Source: Cryptomeria japonica (lineage: Eukaryota; Streptophyta; Pinopsida; Cupressales; Cupressaceae). Taken from it: a DNA stretch of 64,000 bases. The stretch spans positions 769,009,336 through 769,073,335 of the forward strand of contig NC_081408.1 in NCBI RefSeq assembly GCF_030272615.1. Reading direction: 5' to 3'. Below the pieces are notes generated by a model that did no database searches, was not told the DNA's origin, and saw nothing but the letters and a program-made list of their open reading frames with translations. Shown in pieces: positions 1 through 10,313 of the stretch (position 1 is the stretch's first letter; the number at the start of each line of letters is the position of its first letter). The position numbers and the translations under genes are program-made.

Positions 1-677
1 AATTACAATGGTGTTGAAGTAGGATTTTAATATTTTTCATTAGCCATGACTTCTCCAAAGAAACCACAATGACTTAGAGCAATTGATTAACTGTGTAAAA
101 ATATAGTAATCAAAAGATTCCAATATCAAGACACAATAGGTGATTCCCTTCCGAGTCGAGGAAAAATCCTAACCAAATGATAAAGTTAGTGAGAACAACC
201 TCAGATTTTAAAGAGCTTCATAAATAGTTATCGAGGAAATGAATCAGACATAAGATCAGATTTGTTCTAGTGAATGTGAAACAACATAACACTTTCTCAC
301 AAAAAAAGTTCCCTCAAAAGAAACTAAACTAAGCAAACCAACTAACACTAAAGAAAACTAAACTAAAGCAAACCAAATGACTCAAGTCAAATAACTCAAG
401 GCAGATTGATGACTATTCTAAACCAAGCAAACTAAACTAAAATGAACGGGAAGGAAACCTACTCACTTAGAACAAACAAGACTCAAAAGACCTAAATATG
501 TACAAAACCCTAGATGACTTCTCAATATGTTCAACGGTAACATGGCACAAGTGAGGGTTTAGAGTTTTGCAATCTTATCTTTGAACTCGAAGAAATGATC
601 TCTCACTATACAACTTTCATGTTCAATCAAGACTTTGTGAAATATCAATAATTGAGGCAATTCATCTAGTCCATGAT
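1..677. other. No gene seen; probable 3' flank of a decayed Gypsy relic
   Basis: There is no convincing reading frame on either strand. Read on the minus strand, the stretch follows the coding relic at 678-1760. Around 380-520 it has a T-rich GTACATA...TTTAGTTTAGTTTGC pattern that resembles the sequence just after the integrase stop of Gypsy-2 (57860-57885). It may be the non-coding tail of the same kind of element. The plus strand shows runs of AAACTAAACTAAGCAAACC-type low-complexity sequence at about 320-440. Assignment is an inference by eye. Confidence 0.3.
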
Positions 678-1760
678 TTATCCACACATAAGTTCTTTTC
701 CTAGACGTCCATGATCAAATTGATAAATTTCAAAACTAAGAGAAAGGAAAGAAACAACTTGCCTATCATCTTGTTCATTTTCTCCTAAGTTGTTTAACAT
801 TTCTTGCATTTTAACAATACATGGATGAACATCTTCATCGATTATCCCTGAATTATTGAAATCAAGGAAATTTAATGAAACAATGTTATGAAATAGTGAA
901 AACTCCCTCATATCATCTAAAATCTGATTGTCGGTTGATACTGCTCTTGGAACAACTTGCAATTCTTCTTTTGGATCTTTTTGTTACAAAATTGAATATT
1001 CACTAAGGATTTCCTCCTCTTGAGATATATTCCCGTCTCTTCCTTCTTTGATTGATGAAGCTTCACAATCCTCCATTTCAATGCATTCTTTCTTGGGTGC
1101 CAGGTTTGTGAACTTTCCCTTAACTACAATACATTGATCATCAAGCTCAATTGTGCTATCCTCTTGTAACTCATCTCTTTCACCTTAGAATGATACAACA
1201 ATACACTCTTCTTTTGATGATGCCAAACTAATTTGCTCGAGGTATGCACTCCAAATTTTGTCCATAATACATTCCTTTGATGGCATTGGTAATCCAAACT
1301 AGGCTTTGACTTGGTTGATGGCTTCTTCACATATTGAGAAAGTAAGATCTGAATGAGTTGTGTTATGAATCCTACACCAGTGAGGCAACAATATGCTTTC
1401 TATGTATAATCCATTATCAAGAATCGATTCTCAATCCTCCCTTTGAATCTTGTGAATGCATCATTACTTTATGGAGCATTGAAATCATCAAGTTCTATGC
1501 ACAACACCTTTGGTTTGGGAACATCCCAAAAGAAGATCTTTCCTTGTAAAACCAACTCTATCCTTAATAGAAACGTTAAACAATTCAGCTCATCATGCTT
1601 GGCGGTCTCATGAATTCAACACCTCCCTGATAATGCAAACTGAGACAAATTCCTAGGGTGCAATCGTACATTCAAATCTTCATGAATCAAAGCAATATCA
1701 ACTAGGGGAAGGGTACTAGTAGTGGACATAGCTAACTTCGCGCACATAGAACTCTCAAAC
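678..1760 (-). pseudogene. Decayed Tat-like Gypsy fragment with two CHHC zinc-knuckle motifs
   Basis: Minus-strand translation shows ILLPHWCRIHNTTHSDL at about 1340-1394. It matches the segment LLPNWCRIHNAVHSEL that Gypsy-2 encodes between its protease and its archaeal-type RNase H (54160-54220). A second copy of the same C-x2-H-x4-H-x4-C layout, with one in-frame stop, lies about 240 bp upstream at 1580-1640 and looks like the gag knuckle of Gypsy-2 (52400-52441). Downstream to 678 the frame is acidic, with a 94-codon open stretch at 678-962. In Gypsy-2 these two knuckles are ~1.8 kb apart, so the protease region between them is missing here. It may be a deletion derivative or a non-autonomous relative; several stops and shifts mean it is not functional. 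Confidence 0.55.
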
Positions 1761-2146
1761 CGTACATCGGATTTCAATTTTTTTTTTGGTTGTCTCCGTA
1801 TACGACTTAACTGCTTATAACTAAGGATCCGGCTTCTGTGTAGTGACGATGCACGTTGTGGAAATCGTTATGTGCCGAAAGGTCAAAAAGTGGTCATTTC
1901 AAAATGTCTACCCATACATGAACTCCTTTGCTCCAATAGTAGATAACTCTTAATTTCCAGTAGTAGTGGACAAATGCCCAGTAGTTTTGCACAAATGAGC
2001 TAATAAAGGGCAAAAAAGCTGAAAAATTATCCACTATTGGTACATGTGATATTCACTACTGGTACACTATTGATAAATTTTTTGGGCTCCTTTTCAATCT
2101 ACTACCCGGGGGTTGGGTTGACAAAAAAGGTGTCCACTATTGGAAC
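1761..2146. other. Unassigned intergenic DNA with iterated CCACTATTGG-like motifs
   Basis: No gene is seen. CCACTATTGG occurs near 2031 and 2133, CACTACTGG near 2053, and the inverted form CCAGTAGTAGTGG near 1959. This stretch has no counterpart upstream of the second LTR copy at 19102, so the Gypsy-1 boundary lies at its right end. Confidence 0.4.
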
Positions 2147-2843
2147 TGTTACCTATTTTTCACTTCTAGTTGAAAAATATTTTGAGATATGCTTGCTTTT
2201 ACAAAATGAAACAAGTACATATTACTTTTGCTATATTGCATTCCAATTGTGCTAAGAAAAAATAAACTAAAGATTACATTTTAATACTTCTAGTTTGTAA
2301 CAGCAAAAGAGAGACATCTCATCAAAAAAAGGGAAGTATTTTTATTGATATTCAAACAGGCGTCCCACACAAAGAGCCATGAGACTAGCTACATGCATCA
2401 GGTGCAGAAAGGAAATACATAGACATGTATATATGAGTACAAAATAAAGAGAGCATGTTGATAGTGGAACCAGTCATTGCTTGAACGACTGGAATGGTTG
2501 GAGTAGACTTGATATTGCCTTTGTCTTGCTACTTCGTCCTTGTCTGCATCTGCCTTCCTTCCGGTATCTGCAAAAGAGTTAAATATGCAATGAGTTAGAA
2601 CATTTTGTTCTAAGCAATGGCTCATTACATTCCTAACATGTATACTAATGCATGCATGTATATATAGTCCCTACATGCATCAAGTGCATATATTCAGCAT
2701 CACGGAAGATCTCAGGAAGAGCAAATATCAGATTGAAAGAAAATCACCATACATATGCATATCATTGCTAACATGTTTGCTTCATGTGCAAGATTAGGAA
2801 AGGGACAACTTGCTGGTCATAAGCTTCACAAATCAGTGGAGGT
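2147..2843 (+). repeat. Gypsy-1 5' LTR, first part
   Basis: Matches 19102-19736 closely, with small deletions in the second copy. The match begins abruptly at TGTTACC in both copies. It is interrupted at 2843 by Copia-1 and resumes at 9439. No functional gene is seen; a minus-strand open stretch at 2398-2625 is also present, but altered, in the other copy. Confidence 0.85.
2839..2843. repeat. Target-site duplication of Copia-1, left (GAGGT)
   Basis: GAGGT lies directly before the 5' LTR and GGGGT directly after the 3' LTR (9439-9443). The uninterrupted copy of the same DNA at 19730-19745 reads AGTGGGGGTAAATG, which shows that GGGGT was the single original site and the left copy gained one mutation. 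Confidence 0.9.
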
Positions 2844-3291
2844 TGTTGGTGTAAATAAATATTCATTTTGGATATTATTACACTTACTTAAGTTAACTTA
2901 GGATAATGCATCTCTTCGTAGTTTGGATTTGAGACACTTAGGGAAGTGTGCACTTAGGGATAGAGCTTGTAGGAGAAATTCCACCTTTTGTGGTCTTATT
3001 TTGCTGTTACACTCCACATTCGGTGGGTCATCCACCTCTTGTGGAATATTATATTATTTCTCCTACCTACCCTTAGTATTTCTTACCTACCCTTGTTTCT
3101 CATTGAGCCACATGTCATATTTGTGTGCTCATACATCCATATGGCCTTGCGTATATAAACAGGCCTCTATTCATTGTATTGGTTAATCCAGTTGATCATT
3201 TTGCATATTGATGAGAATACAGTTTGTTCTTGTCATTCTATTGTCTCTTTTATGCTTTTCATTGTGCCCTTGATCTTGGCAAAATCCTACA
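2844..3291 (+). repeat. Copia-1 5' LTR
   Basis: 448 bp, TGTTGGTGTA...AATCCTACA, with the same length and ends as 8991-9438. The primer-binding site abuts its right end. Confidence 0.95.
3152..3159 (+). promoter_or_regulatory. Copia-1 LTR TATA box
   Basis: TATATAAA lies about 130 bp before the LTR end. The 3' LTR copy at 9299-9306 reads TATATAAG. Position and sequence fit an RNA polymerase II promoter of a plant Copia LTR; this is inferred from motif only. Confidence 0.6.
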
Positions 3292-3303
3292 TGGTATCAG
3301 AGC
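3292..3303 (+). other. Copia-1 primer-binding site (initiator Met tRNA)
   Basis: TGGTATCAGAGC follows the LTR with no gap. It is the exact complement of the 3' end of plant initiator methionine tRNA, the usual primer of Copia elements. Confidence 0.95.
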
Positions 3304-4649
3304 TATTGGGGCTTCATTGATCGGTTTTTGGAGACATTGTGGAAGGCTTCTATTTTCGGATTTGGGGATCTTCATTTTTTGGGGCCATCATACAACGATT
3401 TGGACATCACCGTTGAATCCGTGAGGCCGTTTCCATAAATTTCGACTATAAAGTCGACCTATTTTGGTGAGAAATTTTTTTTCCCCATTTTGGCTAGTAT
3501 TGTATGGATTTGGAAATTTTTTTATTATTTTTTTCGAAAAAAAAATAAAATAAAATTTCATATTGTCTGAAAATTTTCGAAAAAAAAAACAAGAATTTCG
3601 GAAAAAAAAAAGTTGAAAAACAAAGCGAAAAAAAAAAAGAAGTTTTTTTGCATTTTTTGAGGGGTCCGCAGACCCCCCGTACTCGGCCGAACCCGCAGTG
3701 CATGTGCCGCAGGTTGCAGGGCCTTACTCTGTCACGCCGCCACCGCAGATCGCCGAGACCCGTGCCGTCGGCCGTCCCGTCCTCCCGACTTCCTCCACGC
3801 CGTTGCTCGTCAAGCCCGCCGCCGCCGATCTCCTCCGTGCAGCCGAAGACCTGCGCCATGTACTGCCCGCTGCAGTGTGCCGGCCTGTACTCCTCGCTCC
3901 CGCCGGCTACCTCCGTCCCCGGCGCCCAAGTTTCCCTGCCGGCCGCTTCACCTGCACGCCGCCGCCGGCTCCCCTCGGCTCCGGTCGCTCCCTTCGTCGG
4001 CGACCACCTAAACCAGGAGGACCCGCGTCTGCCACATGGCAGGCGGCCATTGGCCCGCGGGCTAAATTGTACGACATGTCACGTGCCGCGCAGACCTCCG
4101 TACGCACTGTCAGATTGCCACGTCATCCGTACGGCCTGCACAGTCAGCAGTCCGTACAGTACGGATGCCCAGTCAGCAGGGAGGCAAAGTTTTTGCGACG
4201 GTCATACGGCCGTCAAATTTAACATAGTGACTTGCTGACGTCAGCGCCACATCAGCATTTTTTGAAATTTTTTTGACCCCTCTCCATTGGGCTTTTCAGT
4301 TTTGCAGTCCAACTTTGAAAGGCCATATCTTGCTCACTTTTGCTCCTTTTTTGGTGCAATACTTTCAGATATTGGTCCTATTTGGCCTATTAGGTACTTG
4401 TAAATTGCTTGGATCTTAGTAAGATCTCTTGCATTATCAGTTTGAGACTCTTTTGGCCTTATTGAGGCAGTTGTAAAATTGTAAATCAGAAGTCCACTTG
4501 GCCATTTTTTGCAAGTGGCCCATTGTATACGCACTACTTATAAAGTGCCAAAATCATCACATGTGGGGGGGGGTTCTTTGATTGAGTGAATTTGGGGGGG
4601 TGTCCTGTGTGATTGTGCCTTTTTTTGTGCTCTTTCCATTCTTGTTGCA
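3304..4649 (+). other. Copia-1 leader, with a GC-rich block at ~3660-4240
   Basis: A 1.35-kb untranslated leader separates the primer-binding site from gag. It starts with A-rich and T-rich homopolymer runs (3520-3655), then changes abruptly to a CpG-rich block of ~580 bp. That block contains many CCGTACGG/CCGTAC-type short repeats near 4090-4170. Two overlapping open stretches in this block (3648-4238 and 3698-4222) are arginine/proline-rich and look like by-products of base composition. From 4240 the sequence returns to AT-rich. Confidence 0.6.
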
Positions 4650-5540
4650 ATGAGTCCTAATAAATTTCCACCTTAACTCCACATAATTATGCATCATGGA
4701 AAATTAAAGTATGGAGTAAATTAATGGAAAAGGGTCTCACACACTACATAGATGGAACAATAACAGCACCACCTGATCCTAAGGCTGATCCAAATGCTCA
4801 ATTAGAATGACTCACAAAGAATCGCATGGCTCTTGGAACTTTACGCAAGTATGTATCAGATGACCTCATTTTTCACGTTGAGAAGTGTAAAACAATCAAA
4901 GAGGCTTGGGATATGTTTCAAAAATTGTATGGACAAGTTGATGAAATCAGAGGCTATCAGATTGACAATGAGCTCACCAACTTGGATCCCAAGAGTTTTG
5001 ATACAATCCAAGATTATGTCACCAAAGCAAATGAGCTAAGAGCAAAGCTTAAGGATTGTGGAATTGACAAAAAGGATGCTCAATTGATATTCAACTTGTT
5101 GGATAAGCTTGCACCAGAATATGCAGCATTTGTGTCTAGCTTCCAAACTCATCGTTTGACAGTGGGGAGTTCTTATGTTACGCCTTCATTTGATACTTTC
5201 ACAGAAATGTTGATATTGGAACAAACTAAGTTGTTGAACATGGGGTTTCTCAAGTCTTCAAAGTCCAAGGCTTTGGTAGCAAATCAAGGAAATCAAGGAA
5301 GTCAAGGCAAAGATTCCAACAAGAAGAAGAAGCAATCCAAGTCTAAGCCACACTAGGAAAAAGGACAATCATCCTCTCCATCACAAGGCGATTTTTCATC
5401 TTCTTCCAAGAAGGGGACACCACCTAAGAAGGATAAACCAACTTGTGCATATTGCAAGAAGTATGGTCATGATGAGCATCGATGCCACGCAAAACAAGTT
5501 GATGAGTTAACCAATCTTCTCAAGAAAAACAACATCAACT
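4650..5540 (+). pseudogene. Copia-1 gag
   Basis: This encodes the capsid/nucleocapsid polyprotein. ATG at 4650 (MSPNKFPP) is followed by a one-base shift near 4670 into the main frame, which reads through NYASWKIKVWSKLME, typical of Copia gag (UBN2/Retrotran_gag_2 type). The later segment LGTLRKYVSDDLIFHVEKCK and the long helical part follow at 4826-5350. A CCHC zinc knuckle, CAYCKKYGHDEHRC, lies at about 5446-5487. Stops interrupt at 4807 (TGA) and 5354 (TAG); the frame then continues into protease without a shift, as expected for a single gag-pol polyprotein. Confidence 0.85.
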
Positions 5541-6900
5541 TGCCATCCGCCTACACAAAGAAGGATTCCACTCCTTCCTCTTCCTCACAGTCTAAGGGAA
5601 AAGGGCAAGCATTTGTGGCTACAACAGGTTCTTCACAGCAATGGATACTTGACTCGGGTGCCTCATATCACATGGGTTCTACAAAGGAACAATTTTCTTC
5701 ATTGGAGCCATCTAAGGTACCTCACATTTACATAGGTGATGATACACAAGTAGAGGTTGAAGGGAAAGGTTCAGTTGACATGGATGATGGAACATTTGAG
5801 AATGTTCTCTATGTTCCTAACTTGTTTACCAACCTTCTCTCCATCTACCAAATCACTCACTATGGGAATGGGAAAAAGGTTGAGTTTACACCAGATTCAG
5901 TTGTGGTAAAGGAACTTGATGATGATGCCTTGGTAGTAGTGGGACAAGTCAATGACAACTCAAGGCTTAATTCATTCTCCCACTTTGTGCCAAGTTCACC
6001 TTCTAGGGCCTTGCTTACTCATTCAAATTCAGAAAGTAAGCTATGGCATGAGCGGTTTGGTCACCTCAACTACCGCTATCTTCAGCAGCTAAGCACTAAA
6101 GACATGGTCATAGGTCTACCTCGAATCAGTTTTTCAAAGGGTGTATGTTCAGGTTGTTCCATGGGCAAGCATCCCGAAGAGAAGTTTGATAAAGGGAAAA
6201 CTTGGAGAGCTTTGGAAGTTCTTCAACTTGTTCATAGCGATGTAGCAGGTCCATTTCCAGCACCTTCATTTAGTAAGGCCCGCTATGTTCTTACCTTCAT
6301 TGATGACTACTCCCGCTTCACTTGGGTCTACTTTCTCATTCATAAGAGTGAAGTATTTGACAGATTTCAGGACTTCAAGACTCGTGCGGAGAAGCAATCA
6401 GGGAAAGTGGCCAACATTCTTCGCACAGATAATGGAAGGGAATATGTGAACAAGAGACTTGAGGATTTTTGTACATTTGAGGGGATTGATCTTCAGCATT
6501 CTGTCGCATACACTCCACAGCAGAACGGGGTTGCAAAACGCAAGAATAGAACTCTCAAAGAAATGGCTAGCTGTATGATACATGCACGTTCTCTTGATCC
6601 CGCCTTTTGGGTAGAGGCTATCAGTTGTGCCACACACATCCAGAATCGGGTTCCTCACAAAGCTTTACAAGGTATTACTCCTTTTGAAGCTTGGGCTAGT
6701 AGGAAACCGATTGTGAGACATTTCAGAGTCTTTGGGTGTCCAGCATGGGCTCGCATACCTCCGTAGAAACGCAAGGCATTGGAACCACAGAGTCGGCCTT
6801 GCATATTTGTTGGATATCCTGAGGGTGTTAAGGCATACAGATTGATGGATCTAGAGACACATGAGGTATTCATTGAGAGGAGTGTTCACTTTGAGGAAAG
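5541..6900 (+). pseudogene. Copia-1 protease and integrase
   Basis: An aspartic protease motif WILDSGASYHM lies at about 5641-5673. The integrase zinc-binding part follows (WHERFGHLNYRYL ... CSGCSMGKH, ~6046-6170), then the DDE core: Asp in HSDVAGP (~6236), Asp in RTDNGREY (~6427). The expected catalytic Glu in the NGVAERKNR-type motif reads Lys instead (AAA at 6536-6538). A TAG at 6764 interrupts the frame, which then continues in phase through GYPEGVKAYRLMDL into the linker before RT. By family knowledge the Glu is essential for strand transfer, so this copy cannot encode active integrase. Confidence 0.9.
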
Positions 6901-8665
6901 CTCTCCTAGCTTAGCCTCTCTATGTCCTCCACCTTCCTCCATTGTGGATAGTGATGTTAGTGATTCAGATGATGAGACTCCCTCAACTCCGCCTCGCAGG
7001 GTTACACCTCCGCAGGGTCCACTTGCAGTTGAGGAGCCTCGTTCTCCACCTCCACCTAGACCTCGTTGGGCTCGACAGACACTTGAGTCCGCGGGTTCTC
7101 TTGTTGGGGATCCTTCGGATACTCGGAGAACTCAATCACAACGTCAGGATCTTCCACATGCATTCATTGCTACCGCTTCTGATCCACAGACATTTAGGGA
7201 AGCATCAGGGGTTCCTGAGTGGGACCAAGCTATGGAGGAAGAGTATAGTTCCTTGATGAGGAACAACACATGGGATTTAGTCCATCTCCCTAAGGGGAGA
7301 AAGATGGTTCGATGTAAGTGGATCTGTCGGACCAAGTTTGCAGTGGATGGTAGTGTGGATAAGTATAAGGCTCGGCTTGTTGCGAAAGGTTTCTCGCAGG
7401 TGGCAGGTGTTGATTATACTGAGACCTTTGCACCCGTAGCCAAGATGAACTCCATTCGTTTGACACTTGCTATTACTGCAGCTCATGGTTGGGCTGTACA
7501 TCAGATGGATGTGAAGAGTGCTTTTCTTCATGGTGATCTTGATGAGGAGATTTATATGGAGCAGCCACAGGGTTTCATCCAGGATACTTCCTTGGTTTGG
7601 AGACTAAGGAAATCTCTCTATGGCCTTAAGTAGGCCCCTAGGGCTTGGTACGCCAAGATGGATTCCTTTCTTCTCTCCGCAGGGTTCACCAGGTGTCATT
7701 CCGATCCGAATGTCTACATTTTGCGACAGGATGACTCTCACTTGATACTTGTGCTCTATGTTGATGACTTGATCATTACAGGGAGTACTTCATCCATCAT
7801 TAGCAGGGTCAAATCTTCTTTGCATGACAGATTTGCTATGACTAACTTGGGTCTTTTGCACTACTTTCTCGGGATAGAGATTTCACAGTCACCTTCTGGG
7901 ATTACACTATCGCAGCCCAAGTATGCTCTTGATCTACTTGCACGCTTTCATATGGCTGATTGTAAGCTTGCCCTGACTCCCTTTCTTTTAGGAGTCAAGC
8001 TTGAGGCTCATTGTTCTTCTCCACCAGTTGATGCCACTTTGTATCGTCAGCTTGTGGGTAGTCTCATCTACTTGACTTATACACGCCTTGATATTTCATT
8101 TGCAGTTGGCATGGTTTCCCGCTTCATGCAGGACCCACATGAGCTTCATTGGAAAGCCGCCAAACGCATCCTTCATTACATCCAGGGTACACATCACTAT
8201 GGGATTCATTATGCAGCAGGCACATGACTTCGCTTGGTTGGTTACACAGACTCTGATTGGGCTGGCGATCTAGTTGATCATAAGTCTACTTCTGGTTACA
8301 GTTTTCACCTTGGTTTGGGCCCCATTTGTTGGCAGAGCAAGAAGCAACATGCTATTGCTCTCTCTTCGACTGAGGCTGAGTATCGAGGCGCTGTTAACGC
8401 AGCGACTGAGACCATTTGGCTCCAGCAGATTCTCACAGAGTTTGGATTCACCACTCCACGGCCGACAGTCCTACGTTGCGACAATTAGAGTGCTATTGCG
8501 ATCTCGAAGAACCCGGTCCAGCACCAGCGGACCAAACACATTGAGATTCATATGCACTATATCCGAGAGCTGATTCAGGAGAAGGTCATTGATTTGCAGT
8601 ATTGTCCTACAGCAGAGCAGGTTGCTGACATATTCACCAAACCTTTCACCGAGAGTAAGTTCTAG
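6901..8665 (+). pseudogene. Copia-1 reverse transcriptase and RNase H
   Basis: After a Ser/Pro-rich linker (6900-7150) the RVT_2 domain begins near 7190 (WDQAMEEEYSSL), with [18 protein letters not shown] (~7495) and the catalytic YVDD at about 7759. RNase H follows with GYTDSDWAGD (~8237), SSTEAEYRG (~8363) and LRCDN (~8473), and the tail ends ADIFTKPFTESKF. In-frame stops lie at 7631, 8225, 8486 and 8663. Each can be explained by one C-to-T type change (CAG to TAG, CGA to TGA, TGG to TAG), and no frameshift is seen. Confidence 0.9.
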
Positions 8666-8990
8666 CAGTTGCGAGCTCTCTTGGGGGTGCGGGATGTGTC
8701 ATTAGGGGGGGGTCATCTGACTTCTCCTTCCTCTCTTATGGGGGGGACTTTTTCCTCTTTGAGGTTTTATCCTTTTTCTTTGAGTCTCTTTTGTACATTC
8801 ATCTCTCTTTTGGGGGGGAGTTTTTTTCCCACTGGGTTTTCTCCCTTTCTCCGTTTGTGAGAAATTGCATTGCATAGTTTTACTTGCATTTGCATATTGT
8901 ACATGGGTACCTATCATGGCCTAGTAGCCAGGACCCATCTTCCATTGTTGACTTGAGTCTTCATTCCCCTAAGTTGCACTTAAGGGGGGG
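8666..8990 (+). other. Copia-1 3' non-coding region with G-runs and polypurine tract
   Basis: Four G-runs of 7-8 bases occur at 8705-8712, 8740-8746, 8812-8818 and 8984-8990, most preceded by CTTTT/CTTATG-like pyrimidine sequence. The last one (TTAAGGGGGGG) touches the 3' LTR and is the likely polypurine tract that primes plus-strand synthesis. The others look like duplicated copies of it. Confidence 0.7.
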
Positions 8991-9438
8991 TGTTGGTGTA
9001 AATAAATATTCATTTTGGATATTATTACACACACTTAAGTTAACTTAGGATAATGCATCTCTTCGTAGTTTGGATTTGAGACACTTAGGGAAGTGTGCAC
9101 TTAGGGATAGAGCTTGTAGGAGAAATTCCACCTTTTGTGGTCTTATTTTGCTGTTACACTCCACATTTGGTGGGTCATCCACCGCTTGTGGAATATTATA
9201 TTATTTCTCCTACCCACCCTTAGTATTTCTTACCTACCCTTGTTTCTCATTGAGCCACATGTCATATTTGTGTGCTCATACATCCATATGGCCTTGCGTA
9301 TATAAGCAGGCCTCTATTCATTGTATTGGTTAATTCAGTTGATCATTTTGCATATTGATGAGAATACAGTTTGTTCTTGTCATTCTATTGTCTCTTTTAT
9401 GCTTTTCATTGTGCCCTTGATCTTGGCAAAATCCTACA
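8991..9438 (+). repeat. Copia-1 3' LTR
   Basis: 448 bp; 7 mismatches to the 5' LTR (five transitions, two transversions) and no indels. It ends AATCCTACA and is followed by the target-site copy GGGGT. Confidence 0.95.
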
Positions 9439-9443
9439 GGGGT
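9439..9443. repeat. Target-site duplication of Copia-1, right (GGGGT)
   Basis: Pairs with GAGGT at 2839-2843; the empty site in the other LTR copy contains GGGGT once. Confidence 0.9.
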
Positions 9444-9779
9444 AAATGAGGCTCCCACAAGGGTTGAGCCTAGCTCATATAAATTCAACAAACGCATGCC
9501 GTCATATCTCAGAAAATGATGCAAACGAGAATCAAAATAGGTATGAGCAGCAATATGAGTGATTCTGTATTTAAAGACTAGAAGCATTATGGCAGTTGAT
9601 AGCAGTAAGGGGAGTTTCATGATTGTAATAACTCTTACATATGACGGTATCTTCAAACATCAAGACAAATGGATGTCTTTGTTAAGAGGTTAAGGCATGC
9701 AGTTATAATACCTTTCATTCATTGTTGCATGATAAGTTTTAAGAGTTACATTAGAGACCAAATGGATAGATGCAAATAA

Positions 9780-10313
9780 AACCAAGCATTCACAACAGAT
9801 CAACGACAACTCAACTTTCTTGACACTGAACCAGGAGATTATCCATGTGTTATAAGAGAGGAACTCAATGCTTGCTCCAAAGTTGTGACATCAATTCTTC
9901 AAGGTTTACAAGTGACAGAAGGAAGTGCCATAATACTACCAGGACCCTTTGGAGAATTTGAAAATGAGATGGATCCCATGGCTGTTTTGTATCCTACAAA
10001 TAGTACAGTGGCTGCTATAGTGTTTCCCACATTGGATTCACTGAAAAAGATTAAATCACTTGCTAAGGACTCTGAAAAGAGGCCTGTGCTTATAGAGAAT
10101 CCACAGTGGAGGTCAACTGGTCAAGTTGTTTCTGACTTTGGATTTGGTCCTTGGAAGAGACAAGCAGAGGAATTTCTTGGCTCTTTTGAACCGGTATATG
10201 TACTTCTGGAACAGCGGGTTGGTAAAGCATCAAATATGCTTTCTGGAGTAAGAGGGATTGTAAGAATCTTGAGATTTTATCCATCAGATTGGCAGATTTA
10301 GTTAATGGCATGA
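9780..10313 (+). pseudogene. Captured host gene fragment, DUF1995-like, in Gypsy-1 5' LTR
   Basis: An open frame from 9780 to a TAG at 10299 resembles the C-terminal half of DUF1995 proteins, which are mostly chloroplast proteins of plants and cyanobacteria. Seen here are AAIVFPTLDSLKKIKSLA, then PVLIENPQWRSTGQVVSDFG, then EEFLGSFEPVYVLLEQ, and near the end RILRFYPSDWQI, like the FRxYPxxWQV end of that family. There is no convincing ATG; the frame opens at a stop at 9777, and CACAACAG just upstream could be an old splice acceptor. The second LTR copy (20082-20615) reads on through the TAG to a TGA four codons later, suggesting the native stop was captured too. It is not a retrotransposon protein. 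Family call is from memory and needs a search. Confidence 0.6.

Larger units (their letters stand above)
2844..9438 (+). mobile_element. Copia-1: complete Ty1/Copia element, 6.6 kb
   Basis: Two 448-bp LTRs (2844-3291, 8991-9438) start TG and end CA and differ at 7 positions (1.6%). A perfect initiator-Met primer-binding site follows the 5' LTR, and a GGGGGGG polypurine tract precedes the 3' LTR. The inner part keeps essentially one reading frame in the order gag, protease, integrase, RT, RNase H, as expected for Copia. It is inserted in the 5' LTR of Gypsy-1. The low LTR divergence makes it younger than its host element. It is non-functional as it stands because of seven in-frame stops, a frameshift near the gag start and a changed integrase catalytic residue. 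Confidence 0.95.

Noticed and set aside
3648-4238. Overlapping open stretches in the Copia-1 leader as genes
   Set aside because: Arg/Pro/Ser-rich composition in two overlapping frames plus the opposite strand is expected from CpG-rich DNA; no domain seen.
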